From assembly GCA_020026225.1 (NCBI GenBank), contig JAHHQU010000001.1, positions 1 to 64,000 of the forward strand: a stretch of 64,000 bases of DNA, read 5' to 3'. The notes below the pieces were generated by a model. It worked only from the letters and a program-made list of their open reading frames with translations. It was not told where the DNA came from and did not search any database. The DNA comes from Phocaeicola sp. Lineage in GTDB: Bacteria > Bacteroidota > Bacteroidia > Bacteroidales > Bacteroidaceae. This document shows, piece after piece, positions 52,077 through 61,688 of this stretch. Both the position numbers and the translations under genes were made by a program. Each line of letters opens with the position of its first letter. Position 1 is the stretch's first letter.

Positions 52077-52229
52077 ATGCTTTTTGAGGCGGATATTTCT
52101 TTGAGGCATGAGTGAGCCTTCTCTTGGTCATGGGTATTTTATGTTGTAGAAATATGATGTAAATCATCTAAAATTGCACAATACTAAAGAAAAGTGTGCA
52201 GAAAGTAATATTCTTATTAAATTAGTTTG

Positions 52230-52237
52230 TATATTTG
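52230..52237 (+). promoter_or_regulatory. -7 box of fabI
   Basis: TATATTTG matches TAnnTTTG, 24 bases before ATG 52262. Confidence 0.5.
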
Positions 52238-52261
52238 CTGCAAATTTTCAATTTTAAAACT

Positions 52262-53119
52262 ATGAGTTATAATTTGCTAAAAGGAAAAAGAGGTATCATT
52301 TTTGGTGCATTGAACGAACAGTCTATCGCATGGAAAGTGGCAGAAAAGGCTGTTGAAGAAGGTGCAGTCATTACATTGTCCAATACCCCTGTAGCAGTAC
52401 GTATGGGTCAGGTTTCTGCATTGGCAGAAAAACTTAACTGTGAAGTTATCCCAGCAGACGCAACAAGTGTAGAAGATTTGGAGAATGTCTTCAAACGCTC
52501 TATGGAAGTTTTAGGAGGTAAAATTGATTTTGTTTTGCATTCAATCGGTATGTCGCCAAACGTACGCAAGAAACGTACTTACGATGATTTGGATTATGCA
52601 ATGCTTGACAAGACATTGGACATTTCTGCTCTTTCATTCCATAAAATGATTCAGAGTGCAAAGAAATTGGATGCTATCAATGAATATGGTTCTATTTTGG
52701 CTCTTAGCTATGTAGCCGCTCAGCGTACATTCTACGGTTATAACGATATGGCAGACGCAAAGGCTTTGTTGGAATCTATTGCACGTAGCTTCGGATATAT
52801 TTATGGTCGTGAACACCATGTACGTATCAATACCATTTCTCAGTCACCTACTATGACTACTGCTGGTGCTGGTGTAAAAGGTATGGATAAGTTGTTTGAC
52901 TTTGCTAATCGCATGTCTCCTCTAGGTAACGCTTCAGCAGATGAATGTGCAGACTATTGTATTGTCATGTTTTCTGACTTGACTCGTAAGGTAACCATGC
53001 AGAACTTGTATCACGACGGTGGTTTCTCTAGCGTCGGTATGAGTCTTCGTGCTATGGCTACTTATGAAAAGGGCCTTGATGAATACAAAGACCAGGAAGG
53101 TCATATTATCTACGGATAA
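52262..53119 (+). CDS. fabI: Enoyl-[acyl-carrier-protein] reductase (NADH type)
   Basis: A 285-residue short-chain dehydrogenase-like enzyme for the last step of each fatty-acid elongation round. GIIFGALNEQSIAWKVAEK is the NADH-binding N-terminus with the FabI-type Ser-Ile-Ala-Trp. The catalytic Y-x6-K is in FYGYNDMADAKALLES, and RINTISQSPTMTTAGAGVKG is the substrate-loop region. The start at 52262 (MSYNLLKG) follows a -7 box. The GldB-like gene starts 11 bases downstream, and the two may be co-transcribed. Confidence 0.95.
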   Translation: MSYNLLKGKRGIIFGALNEQSIAWKVAEKAVEEGAVITLSNTPVAVRMGQVSALAEKLNCEVIPADATSVEDLENVFKRSMEVLGGKIDFVLHSIGMSPNVRKKRTYDDLDYAMLDKTLDISALSFHKMIQSAKKLDAINEYGSILALSYVAAQRTFYGYNDMADAKALLESIARSFGYIYGREHHVRINTISQSPTMTTAGAGVKGMDKLFDFANRMSPLGNASADECADYCIVMFSDLTRKVTMQNLYHDGGFSSVGMSLRAMATYEKGLDEYKDQEGHIIYG

Positions 53120-53130
53120 AAAGAACAAGG

Positions 53131-54129
53131 ATGCAGAAGATTCTGTCTATATTATTGACTGTGTTATTCCTTTCTGCCTGCCAAATGGGTGGGCAGAAAG
53201 GATTTATGCAGTCTGACGATAACATCAGTATCTATCGTTATGACCGTCTGCAGTATGACGCGGCGATATTGAACAGTGTTTCTGCTCTTCAGAAAATGAA
53301 TACCGAAAGTCCGCAGGCTACTAAAATCCTAATTGAGGATGTATTGTGCTTGGGACCGGTGAATGCAAACCATATCAATGCACGACTTCGGAATTACTTC
53401 AAAGATACGCTCTTGGTCCAGGTCATGCAGGATGTTGAAACCAAGTTCAAGGACTTGTCTTGGTTGGAAGTAGATTTTACCGATGCTTTCAAATGCCTGA
53501 AGAAAAATCTTCCTAATTTGGTGGTTCCGCGCATCTATGTGCAGAACTCAGCCTTGAACCAGTCGGTCGTTGTGGGGGACAGTCTGCTTGGCATTAGTTT
53601 GGATAAATATCTGGGAGAAGATTATCCACTTTATAAAAAATATTATTACGCTTATCAGCGTAAGTCGATGAATCCGGAGCGCATCGTGCCGGATTGTCTC
53701 ACTTTTTATCTTTTCAGTCAATATCCTTTCTTATGGGAACAGACTCACCGAACTCTCTTCGATATCATTATGTACCGAGGTAAAATTGCATGGATTGTAG
53801 AGAAAGTGCTGAAAGCGGACGGTTCGGGTAAATTAGCTTTGGGATATACTGAAGAAGAACATGATTGGTGCGACAATAATGGAGAGCGTGTCTGGAAACT
53901 GATGAAGGAAAGAAAGCATTTGGAGAGTATGGACCCTTTGCTGATTAGAGCTTATACGTATCCCGATCCTATTCCTGTACTGAAAGATAAGAAAGTCCCT
54001 TCCTGCTTAGGTATTTGGATGGGAATGCAAATCATCCGAGAATATATGAAACAGCATCCAGACGTAACGATGGCTGAGCTGTTGGATGATACCGATTATC
54101 ATCGTATCTTGAAGAATACGCGGTATTAA
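53131..54129 (+). CDS. GldB-like lipoprotein
   Basis: A 332-residue lipoprotein with signal LLTVLFLSAC (Cys at about 17). The mature protein fits the gliding-motility lipoprotein GldB family seen in many non-gliding Bacteroidetes: YRYDRLQYDAAIL near the start, YKKYYYAYQRKSMNPERIVPDC (in parts), a central helix-rich region, and IMYRGKIAWIVEKVL and EEEHDWCDNNGERVW segments. No motility is implied; function is unknown. It sits 11 bases after fabI and 21 bases before the RsmI-like gene. Confidence 0.75.
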   Translation: MQKILSILLTVLFLSACQMGGQKGFMQSDDNISIYRYDRLQYDAAILNSVSALQKMNTESPQATKILIEDVLCLGPVNANHINARLRNYFKDTLLVQVMQDVETKFKDLSWLEVDFTDAFKCLKKNLPNLVVPRIYVQNSALNQSVVVGDSLLGISLDKYLGEDYPLYKKYYYAYQRKSMNPERIVPDCLTFYLFSQYPFLWEQTHRTLFDIIMYRGKIAWIVEKVLKADGSGKLALGYTEEEHDWCDNNGERVWKLMKERKHLESMDPLLIRAYTYPDPIPVLKDKKVPSCLGIWMGMQIIREYMKQHPDVTMAELLDDTDYHRILKNTRY

Positions 54130-54150
54130 AACGATATTTCACTTTTAAAT

Positions 54151-54855
54151 ATGGAAATAGCTTTGTATTTGTTACCCGTCACTTTGGGTGATACACCGAT
54201 TGCGAATGTGCTTCCGGCTTACAATAAAGAGATTATTTTAGGTATCAAGCATTTTATTGTGGAGGATGTCCGTTCGGCTCGACGTTTCTTGAAGAAGGTC
54301 GATTCAAGCATCAACATTGATGAATTGACTTTTTATCCTCTCAATAAACATACTTCTCCTGATGATATTGCTGGTTATTTGAAGCCATTGGAGCAAGGTA
54401 ATTCAATGGGAGTCATTTCAGAAGCTGGTTGTCCTGCGGTGGCCGATCCTGGTGCAGATGTTGTGGCCATTGCACAACGCAGAGATTTGAAAGTGGTTCC
54501 TTTGGTTGGGCCTTCTTCCATTATTCTTTCTGTGATGGGCTCTGGATTTAATGGTCAGAGCTTTGCTTTTCATGGTTATCTGCCGATTGAAGCCGGTGAT
54601 CGTATGAAACGACTGAAAGAGTTGGAGCAGCGTGTGTATAATGAGAGTGAAACGCAGATTTTTATTGAAACTCCTTATCGCAATGGAAAAATGATGGAGG
54701 ATGTATTGAAAGCTTGTCGTCCACAGACCAAGCTTTGTATTGCTGCCAACATAACCTGTGAGGGAGAATACATCAAAACCAAGACTTTGAAGGAATGGAA
54801 GGGGCACTTCCCTGAATTGGGTAAAGTTCCTTGCATCTTCTTGATTTATAAGTAA
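54151..54855 (+). CDS. RsmI-like tetrapyrrole-methylase-fold rRNA methyltransferase
   Basis: A 234-residue SAM-dependent methyltransferase of the RsmI (16S rRNA C1402 2'-O) group. LYLLPVTLGDTPIANVLP replaces the usual LYVVATPIGN start. ISEAGCPAVADPGADVV is the diagnostic SAM-binding motif, with VPLVGPSSIILSVMGSG and ETPYRNGKMMEDVL after it. It is shorter than E. coli RsmI, so some annotation pipelines call it only a SAM methyltransferase. The terminator that follows is shared with lipA. Confidence 0.85.
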   Translation: MEIALYLLPVTLGDTPIANVLPAYNKEIILGIKHFIVEDVRSARRFLKKVDSSINIDELTFYPLNKHTSPDDIAGYLKPLEQGNSMGVISEAGCPAVADPGADVVAIAQRRDLKVVPLVGPSSIILSVMGSGFNGQSFAFHGYLPIEAGDRMKRLKELEQRVYNESETQIFIETPYRNGKMMEDVLKACRPQTKLCIAANITCEGEYIKTKTLKEWKGHFPELGKVPCIFLIYK

Positions 54856-54972
54856 TCTTTTACAGATACTTTTTATATCATCTGCCGCCATTTTCATGAA
54901 GACGGTAGAACTAAAGAAAATACTGTTTGAAATAGCGAATACTATCTATTTTGAACAGGATAGGTTCTGAAT

Positions 54973-55014
54973 AAAAAGAGTGCCTTATCACACAGCGTGA
55001 TAAGGCACTCTTTT
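54973..55014. terminator. Bidirectional terminator between the RsmI-like gene and lipA
   Basis: A perfect 18-base stem (54974-54991 with 54997-55014, 5-base loop) has A run on one side and T run on the other. Confidence 0.93.
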
Positions 55015-55036
55015 CTTTCTGCTGAATCTCTTCACC

Positions 55037-55888
55037 TTATTTGAATCTCAAATGCTTTTCTGCGTGGTATGATGAACGTACCAAAGGACCGCTTTCTACC
55101 GTGGCGAAGCCTTTCTTCTCGCCGATGATACGATATGCTTCGAATTGGTCGGGATGGATATAGGCAGCGACTGGATAATGCCGGTGGCTGGGTTGCAGAT
55201 ATTGTCCGATGGTCAAGATTTTGCAGCCGTGGGCGAGCAGGTCGTCCATGGTTTCTTCCACTTCTTCTTTCGTTTCTCCCAAACCTACCATAATGCCCGA
55301 TTTGGCTGCGATGCCGCTGCCGGCTATTGCTTGGATAACTTTCAGACTCGTTTCATATTTAGCTACACTTCTTACCAATGGACTGATGCGTCGCACCGTT
55401 TCCAAGTTGTGAGATAGGATGTCTGGATGAGTTTCGGTTACTTTTTCTACCAATTCCAACCTTCCTTGAAAGTCAGGAATCAATGCCTCGATGGTCGTAT
55501 CTGGATTCAATGCTTTGATGGTCCGAATCGTTTCTGCCCAATGAACTGCCCCTAAATCGGGAAGGTCATCGCGGTCGACAGAAGTGATGACGGCATGCGA
55601 AAGTTTCATCAGTTGAATGGATTCAGCCACCCGTAAAGGTTCTTTCGGGTCCAGCGGCAATGGCTTTCCAGTCTGAGTGTTGCAGAATTTGCAGTTGCGG
55701 GTACAGATAGCTCCTGCAATCATGAAGGTCGCTGTACCTTTTCCCCAACATTCCCCCATATTCGGGCAGCGTCCACTGCTGCAGATGGTATGTAGTTTAT
55801 GGGTGTCAACAATCTTTTTGGTTTGTGTATAGCGTGCATTTGCACCGATGCTGATTTTAAGCCATTCGGGCTTTTTGACGTGTTCCAT
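55037..55888 (-). CDS. lipA: Lipoyl synthase
   Basis: A 283-residue radical SAM enzyme that inserts two sulfurs into octanoyl chains. The auxiliary cluster motif CSSGRCPNMGEC (C-x4-C-x5-C) is followed by GTATFMIAGAICTRNCKFC with the radical SAM C-x3-C-x2-C. VDRDDLPD, KSGIMVGLGE and SYHAEKH are also conserved. Length is normal. It lies downstream of the DPP IV gene on the minus strand, but a terminator between them suggests separate or attenuated expression. Confidence 0.97.
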   Translation of the reverse strand: MEHVKKPEWLKISIGANARYTQTKKIVDTHKLHTICSSGRCPNMGECWGKGTATFMIAGAICTRNCKFCNTQTGKPLPLDPKEPLRVAESIQLMKLSHAVITSVDRDDLPDLGAVHWAETIRTIKALNPDTTIEALIPDFQGRLELVEKVTETHPDILSHNLETVRRISPLVRSVAKYETSLKVIQAIAGSGIAAKSGIMVGLGETKEEVEETMDDLLAHGCKILTIGQYLQPSHRHYPVAAYIHPDQFEAYRIIGEKKGFATVESGPLVRSSYHAEKHLRFK

Positions 55889-55953
55889 CAGTTTTTGGTT
55901 TAGGTTATATTTTAAAGTTATATTTAAAAAGAGAAACCACCAAATATTCGCAG

Positions 55954-55994
55954 AAAAAAAGTTGTCCCGAGGTCGGTATCAACCTCAGGACAGC
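55954..55994 (-). terminator. Terminator downstream of DPP IV
   Basis: A 13-base stem with one mismatch (55961-55973 with 55982-55994) is followed, on the minus strand, by a U tract (complement of 55954-55960). It lies between the DPP IV and lipA genes. Confidence 0.8.
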
Positions 55995-56044
55995 TTTCCT
56001 TGTATATTTGTACCCTATCGGGTAAAATCTCATTCCATCATGAA

Positions 56045-58249
56045 TTATAGATTTTGCTTAAAGAAGTTGGCAACTCTTGTCATCAAGTGCAGACGGGTGT
56101 TTCCTCCATAAATGCTATGGTTACGGTTGGTGTAAATCTGCATGTCGAACTGTTTGCCAGCCTGTACCAATGCTTCTGCATATTCAGCGCAATTCTGATA
56201 ATGCACATTGTCATCGGCAGTGCCATGAATCAAGAGCAGTTCACCTTTTAAATTCGGTGCACGGTAGATTGGAGAACCGAATTCATAGCCTTCTCCATTT
56301 TCTTGTGGAGTACGCATGAAACGTTCGGTATAAACTGTGTCGTAGAATTTCCAGTTGGTCGGAGCAGCAATGGCCACGCCGGCTTTGAAAGCTCCAGTTC
56401 CATCGCTCATGGACATAAGCGTATTGTATCCTCCAAAGCTCCAACCCCAAATACCGATTCGGCTTCCGTCAACGAAAGGAAGGGTGCCGAGGTAGTAGGC
56501 AGTTTCAACTTGGTCTTTGGATTCTTTGATACCTATATTCAAGTAGGTGCATTTTTCGAATTCGGCACCGCGGCCACCTGTTCCACGACCGTCGACACAT
56601 GCCATGATGTAACCTTTGTCGCACATGACGGCTTCAAACAGACCGGCATCTCTGAAAGCACCGATACCCCATTGGTCAAGCACTTGTTGTGAACCCGGAC
56701 CGCTGTACTGGTGAAGGATGACCGGATATTTGCGGTTGGCATCAAAATTAGCCGGTTTCATCATCCAACCGTTCAATTCTACTCCTTCGCGTGTTGTAAA
56801 GGTGAAGAATTCTTTTTGAGGCATAGCTACGGTCTGCAATTTTTTCTTCAAAGCTGCATTATCCATCAAGGTACACAATTCTCTTCCCTTATTATTGTTC
56901 AACGTAATGAGGGTAGGAGTATTCATGCTGGAATAGGTATTGATGTAATAAGTTTGATTCGGGCTGAACACTGCATCATTTGTACCGGTACGGGTTGATA
57001 ATTTGGTTACCTCTCCTTTTCTGTTGACCTTGAAGATGGCTGTGCGAAGCGGACTTTGGTCATAACCTCTGTAATAGAATTCATCTTTTCTTTGGTCCCA
57101 GCCCAAGAAATCAGTCACTTCGTGTTTGCCGTGAGTGACCTGTCTGATAAGGTTTCCGGCAATGGTATACAGATACAAATGGTTGTATCCATCTCTTTCA
57201 CTCATCAAAACGATGTGGTTAGGCAAGAATTCTATGTTGCTGTAAGCTTGTTCCTTGATGTATTGTTCTGCTTCATCACGGATGGCCAGTTTGCATAACG
57301 CACTGCGTGGATTTGCAAAATAAATGTCGAATCGGTTTTGATGACGGTTCAACGTCATGATGGCCAATTTTTCCGGATCGGAAGTAAATTTGATGCGTGG
57401 AATGTATCCGTCTTTGTCGAGCGGCAAGTCCATGGTGCGGGTTACGTGACTTTTGATATCGTATGTATGTACGGTAACGTTTGAATTGTCTTCACCGGCT
57501 TTCGGGTATTTGTAAGAATATTCGCCTGGGTACAGTTCGTATTGATGTTTGGCAGGCATCATTCCTTGGTACCAAGGGAATTTGAATTCTTTGACTTTAC
57601 TTTCATCAAAACGGATGTAAGCTATCATCTTGCTGTCGGCACTGAAATCGAAAGCACGGTTGAAAGCAAACTCTTCTTCGTAAACCCAATCTGGAATACC
57701 ATTCAGAATTTGGTTGTATTCACCGTCTTTGGTAACTTGTGATTCGCTGTTTCCGAAAAGCAGTTTGACCAGATAAATATTGTTGTTTCTTACAAAGGCT
57801 ATCTGATTTCCGTCCGGTGAAAACAAGGGAACTTGCTGAGGTCCGTTATTGGAAAGAACTTCCATTCGGTTGTTCTTTACATTATATATATAATATACGG
57901 CGGTGAAAGAACGTCTGTAAATCTGCTTGGTTTGAGTCTGAATCAGAATGAGCTGTTCATTCGGCGACATGATGTAGTTGTCGAAGGATTCCAATTTGAT
58001 ATCTCTGGCTTTATCTACATCGAATATTGTTCCTACTTCTTGACCGGTTTTGAAAGAATATTTGACGATGCGTTTATGGTCGGCACTGATTTGGGTATAA
58101 TGTTCGCCGTCAAGCATCGGTCTCAATCCCGAGATGCTTTTGGCTCGGTATGTACCTTGAGCTATATTTTGCAAGGTGACCTTCTGTGCCTGAACAGAAC
58201 TGAAAGCTGTGCAAGCAAGCAGCAATAATAAAGTGAATAGCTTTTTCAT
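56045..58249 (-). CDS. Dipeptidyl peptidase IV (S9B)
   Basis: A 734-residue secreted serine peptidase removing N-terminal X-Pro/Ala dipeptides. Signal peptide about residues 1-21 (LLLLACTAFSSVQA-Q). A beta-propeller (about 40-480) with the DPP4 double-Glu motif in WVYEEEFAFNR is followed by the alpha/beta hydrolase: catalytic Ser in GWSFGGY (about 603), Asp in GTADDNVHYQN (about 678), His in NRNHSIYGG (about 710). Complete and probably active. In gut species this activity processes proline-rich peptides and can affect host peptides. It is divergent from the SusC operon, from which it is separated by 370 bases. Confidence 0.96.
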   Translation of the reverse strand: MKKLFTLLLLLACTAFSSVQAQKVTLQNIAQGTYRAKSISGLRPMLDGEHYTQISADHKRIVKYSFKTGQEVGTIFDVDKARDIKLESFDNYIMSPNEQLILIQTQTKQIYRRSFTAVYYIYNVKNNRMEVLSNNGPQQVPLFSPDGNQIAFVRNNNIYLVKLLFGNSESQVTKDGEYNQILNGIPDWVYEEEFAFNRAFDFSADSKMIAYIRFDESKVKEFKFPWYQGMMPAKHQYELYPGEYSYKYPKAGEDNSNVTVHTYDIKSHVTRTMDLPLDKDGYIPRIKFTSDPEKLAIMTLNRHQNRFDIYFANPRSALCKLAIRDEAEQYIKEQAYSNIEFLPNHIVLMSERDGYNHLYLYTIAGNLIRQVTHGKHEVTDFLGWDQRKDEFYYRGYDQSPLRTAIFKVNRKGEVTKLSTRTGTNDAVFSPNQTYYINTYSSMNTPTLITLNNNKGRELCTLMDNAALKKKLQTVAMPQKEFFTFTTREGVELNGWMMKPANFDANRKYPVILHQYSGPGSQQVLDQWGIGAFRDAGLFEAVMCDKGYIMACVDGRGTGGRGAEFEKCTYLNIGIKESKDQVETAYYLGTLPFVDGSRIGIWGWSFGGYNTLMSMSDGTGAFKAGVAIAAPTNWKFYDTVYTERFMRTPQENGEGYEFGSPIYRAPNLKGELLLIHGTADDNVHYQNCAEYAEALVQAGKQFDMQIYTNRNHSIYGGNTRLHLMTRVANFFKQNL

Positions 58250-58282
58250 GATATCGATAAATTAATATGTTTCTTTGACGGA

Positions 58283-58290
58283 CAAAGTTA
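58283..58290 (-). promoter_or_regulatory. -7 box of the DPP IV gene
   Basis: Minus-strand TAACTTTG matches TAnnTTTG, about 34 bases upstream of the start at 58249. Confidence 0.5.
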
Positions 58291-58386
58291 GAAAATTTAA
58301 TTGATAAATATTCTTCCTGATTCCAAAAGTGTGGAAGAGGAGATACAAGAGAAATTTTTATTTGTAAAAATTCACTATTTTTAGGT

Positions 58387-58418
58387 ATTGATGAGGTAAA
58401 AGGGAGATTGTATCTTTG
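58387..58418 (+). promoter_or_regulatory. Promoter of the SusC/SusD operon
   Basis: ATTG at 58387-58390, 20 bases, then TATCTTTG at 58411-58418. Transcription should start near 58425, leaving a leader of about 200 bases before the susC-like start. Confidence 0.6.
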
Positions 58419-58570
58419 CATATTAAAATATATTAAAGATGTATAAATACATAAACTATAAAACGGGCGGAAATCAAGGAGTTAAATCTCTTTTCCAGTA
58501 GGGACTTATCGTTGAATTGTAATCATAAAGAATTCGTTTTTCATCTTATTAATTCATGTAATAATAAACA

Positions 58571-58605
58571 GTATCCCCATGAGAAAGCATGTGGATACAC
58601 TTTTT
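58571..58605 (+). terminator. Terminator-like hairpin in the susC-like leader
   Basis: Arms 58571-58581 and 58588-58598 pair over 10 of 11 positions (one C-T mismatch) around a 6-base loop and are followed 2 bases later by five T. It lies 17 bases before the chosen start and about 150 bases after the likely transcription start. It could be an attenuator or the 3' end of a leader RNA. Confidence 0.6.
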
Positions 58606-58621
58606 CAAATTTCTCCAACTA

Positions 58622-61600
58622 ATGAATTTATTTATTCGGAAGGTAATCATTCTGTTGATGTTAGGAATGATTATCCCAATCGATGTCTTTGGACAATCGG
58701 GAAACATCCAAATTAGCGGAACTGTGGTTGATGACGAAAACGAGCCGCTTATCGGTGTGAATGTTCGTATTAAAGGTACTCCTTATGGTGCCATTACGGA
58801 TATGGATGGTATGTATGCCTTGTTTGGCAAATGCAAGCAGGGTGGTGAAATTGAATTTTCATACATCGGTATGAAAACGGTGACAATTGTTTATAACGGA
58901 CAGCGTAAGTTGAATGTGACCTTGAAGGAAGACATGAACCAATTGGGTGAGGTCGTAGTCACTGCGAAGGCAAATATCAATGAACTTGATATTCGTGCCA
59001 AGTCGGGTGTGGTACAGACGGTCAACTTGAAGCGTATTGAGGATAAGCCGATGATTGATATGGGTTTGGCTCTACAGGGTACAGTTCCTGGATTGATCAT
59101 TTCAAATACCGGTGATTTGGGTGCCGACCCTAAGATTCGAATTCGTGGTAACTCTTCTTTGCGAAAAGGAAATTCAACCAATGAACCTTTGTATGTCATG
59201 GATGGTCAGGTGATTAGCCCTGAAACTTTTTATAACTTGAATCCTTCTGATATCAAAGATATCAAGGTGTTGAAGGATGCGGCAGCTTGTGCTCTTTATG
59301 GTATCAAGGCTGCAAACGGTGTTTTGGAAATTACCTCTCAACGTGGTTCAGCAGGAAAAATGACTGTTTCATATTCTATGAATATGGGTGTGACAACACG
59401 TGGTCGTCGTGGAGTCAAGATGATGGATTCGGCAGAAAAATTGGAATTGGAACGTTTGCTGCAAAATCCAGAAACTCCGGGATACCGTTACAGTGCAGAT
59501 TATTACAACAAGTATTTTTCAAAAGATCCGAATTTGCAGCAGCTTATCGCCGAGGGTGAACAGAAGTTGGATGCTTTGAGAGCAACCAATACCGATTGGT
59601 TCAAAGTGTTGCTTCGTAATAGTTTGTATCAAAAATACGATGTCAGCTTGCGTGGTGGTACTGAAGAAACCACTTATTATGTTTCAGCCAATTTCAGCAA
59701 GCAGGGTGGCCGTATTCCTGGAAATGACCGTCAGCGCATGGGGTTGCGTTTGAATTTGGACCAACGATTGGGAAAAATCGGGTATTTGTTGTTGAGTGTG
59801 AATGGGGGATATTCGGAAACCAAGACTCCTAACGGAACGAACAATGATCCGGCTTCGCTCATCTATAGCTTGAACCCTTATGAAAGTGTAGAAGGTAAAT
59901 TGTGGTCATACCCGAATCAGACTTATAGTGACTTGATGAATCAGTATAGCTCTCAATCTACCTCAAAGGATGCTGGTGTGAGCGGTAGCCTTTCTTTGAC
60001 TCCGCTACCTGGTTTGGATATCGCTGCTGTAGCAGGTGTGGATTTTCTTTTGGGAGAAAGTGAAAACTTCACTCCTTCTACTGCTTATTCAGAACAGCAT
60101 AGTGGTATTCCTGAATTGGAAAGAGGTATTTATGGCAAGTCGAAGGATGTGACTACTAATGTTTCAAGTAACGTACGTGTCACTTATAATCATTTGTTTG
60201 GAGAAAAGCATGATTTGACCTTGGGTGCCAATATGGACTATTACATGACGAATATTGATAACGTGGGTATTACGGGATATGGTGTTGGTACGGTAAATTC
60301 TTCGGCTGCGATCAATCAGTCTATATCGGGCAATCGTAAATCGAGAGTGAATTCGTTGAAGAACAAGAGTGCTCAGTTGGGTATCGGTACCGTATTCGGA
60401 TATACTTACGATGGCATTTACGACTTTTATGGTTCTTTCAAGGCGGATGCTTCTTCCATCCTTCCTTCCAATAAGCGTTGGAATACAGCATGGGCGGTAG
60501 GTTTTGGATGGACACCGAGTCATTATGAGTTTTTGAAGGAGAATGAAGTGTTGACCAGCTTGAACTTGCGTGCATCTTATGGATACACGGCCAACTTGAG
60601 TGGGGTGGATGTTTCTTCTACCGTGGCTACGTTCTCTTTCTCTACACAGGCTTATGAAAATCAGCGTCCATTGGAGTTGATCACCTTATATAATAAGGAC
60701 CTTAAGCCAGAACAGACCAAGTCAATCGATTTGGGCTTGGATTTTGAATTGTTCCACCGACTGACATTTCGTGCCAATTGGTACAACCGTCGTACGGAAC
60801 AGGCATTGCTGAGTGTACCTATTCCTTCCTCTACGGGATTCTCTATCCTGACACGTAACATCGGTGTCCTTCAAAATCAAGGTGTGGAAGTCGGTATGAA
60901 TTTGAAGGTTCTTGACACTTCCGACTGGATCTTGAATATTGGTGGAAACTTGGCTTACAACAAGAATAAGGTAATCGATTTGTATTATACGGATAAAATC
61001 TATTTTTCGGAAGAAGATATTATTCCTTCTTATGAAATCGGTAAGTCGTATGATATGCTTTATGGACCGAACTCTTTGGGTATCAATCCATTGACCGGAT
61101 ATCCGGTGTTCAAGGTAAAGGATGGTAAAGAGAAGCAGGGAACAGAGGATCTGACAGCTGACGACGTAGTGTCGTTGGGACACCTTACTCCTCCGTATTC
61201 GGGTGCCATTACTTTCAGCTTGACTTATAAAGCTTTTGAATTGGATATGGACTTTTATTATACCTTTGGTGGAGTTCGTCGCTTCAATTATTCGTATGTA
61301 CGTACGAAAGATAATGCCTTTAAAAATGCTGTTTCAGGACAGATTGAAAAGATGTGGTTTAAGCCGGGTGATGAGTACAAGATTTATGCTACTCCGTTCA
61401 ATACTTCTACTACGGGCGATAACAATATCCGTTATTATTCAAATTCTCAGACCATAGGCAAGAGTGACTATATGCGACTTTCTATGTTGTCATTGCGTTA
61501 CCGTGTACCAAGAAGTTTCTTGCAGAAGGCTCTTCCATTTGTAGAATATGCTTCTTTCGCATTCCAAGGATCTAACTTGTTTACTTGGACAGCTTATGAT

Positions 61601-61678
61601 GAATCGGACCCTGAAAGTGGTACTTTGGCTGGAAGTATACAGCCTGTTTATTCCTTCAATCTTAATTTGACTTTCTAA
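58622..61678 (+). CDS. SusC/RagA-type TonB-dependent outer-membrane transporter
   Basis: A 1018-residue protein from ATG 58622. Signal about residues 1-25 (VIILLMLGMIIPIDVFG-Q). A carboxypeptidase-D-regulatory-like domain (about 28-105, IQISGTVVDDENEPLIGVNVRIKGTPYG in part) leads to the TonB box region and plug (about 110-235, with ADPKIRIRGNSSL and IKVLKDAAACALYGIKAANGVLEITS in part). A barrel runs to the C-terminus (SFNLNLTF). It imports large substrates with the SusD-like lipoprotein encoded next. The DAAACALYGIKAANGV turn is the SusC signature. No hydrolase lies inside the window, so the ligand cannot be guessed. The gap to the SusD gene is 10 bases. Confidence 0.96.
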   Translation: MNLFIRKVIILLMLGMIIPIDVFGQSGNIQISGTVVDDENEPLIGVNVRIKGTPYGAITDMDGMYALFGKCKQGGEIEFSYIGMKTVTIVYNGQRKLNVTLKEDMNQLGEVVVTAKANINELDIRAKSGVVQTVNLKRIEDKPMIDMGLALQGTVPGLIISNTGDLGADPKIRIRGNSSLRKGNSTNEPLYVMDGQVISPETFYNLNPSDIKDIKVLKDAAACALYGIKAANGVLEITSQRGSAGKMTVSYSMNMGVTTRGRRGVKMMDSAEKLELERLLQNPETPGYRYSADYYNKYFSKDPNLQQLIAEGEQKLDALRATNTDWFKVLLRNSLYQKYDVSLRGGTEETTYYVSANFSKQGGRIPGNDRQRMGLRLNLDQRLGKIGYLLLSVNGGYSETKTPNGTNNDPASLIYSLNPYESVEGKLWSYPNQTYSDLMNQYSSQSTSKDAGVSGSLSLTPLPGLDIAAVAGVDFLLGESENFTPSTAYSEQHSGIPELERGIYGKSKDVTTNVSSNVRVTYNHLFGEKHDLTLGANMDYYMTNIDNVGITGYGVGTVNSSAAINQSISGNRKSRVNSLKNKSAQLGIGTVFGYTYDGIYDFYGSFKADASSILPSNKRWNTAWAVGFGWTPSHYEFLKENEVLTSLNLRASYGYTANLSGVDVSSTVATFSFSTQAYENQRPLELITLYNKDLKPEQTKSIDLGLDFELFHRLTFRANWYNRRTEQALLSVPIPSSTGFSILTRNIGVLQNQGVEVGMNLKVLDTSDWILNIGGNLAYNKNKVIDLYYTDKIYFSEEDIIPSYEIGKSYDMLYGPNSLGINPLTGYPVFKVKDGKEKQGTEDLTADDVVSLGHLTPPYSGAITFSLTYKAFELDMDFYYTFGGVRRFNYSYVRTKDNAFKNAVSGQIEKMWFKPGDEYKIYATPFNTSTTGDNNIRYYSNSQTIGKSDYMRLSMLSLRYRVPRSFLQKALPFVEYASFAFQGSNLFTWTAYDESDPESGTLAGSIQPVYSFNLNLTF

Positions 61679-61688
61679 TTGTAGCTTG

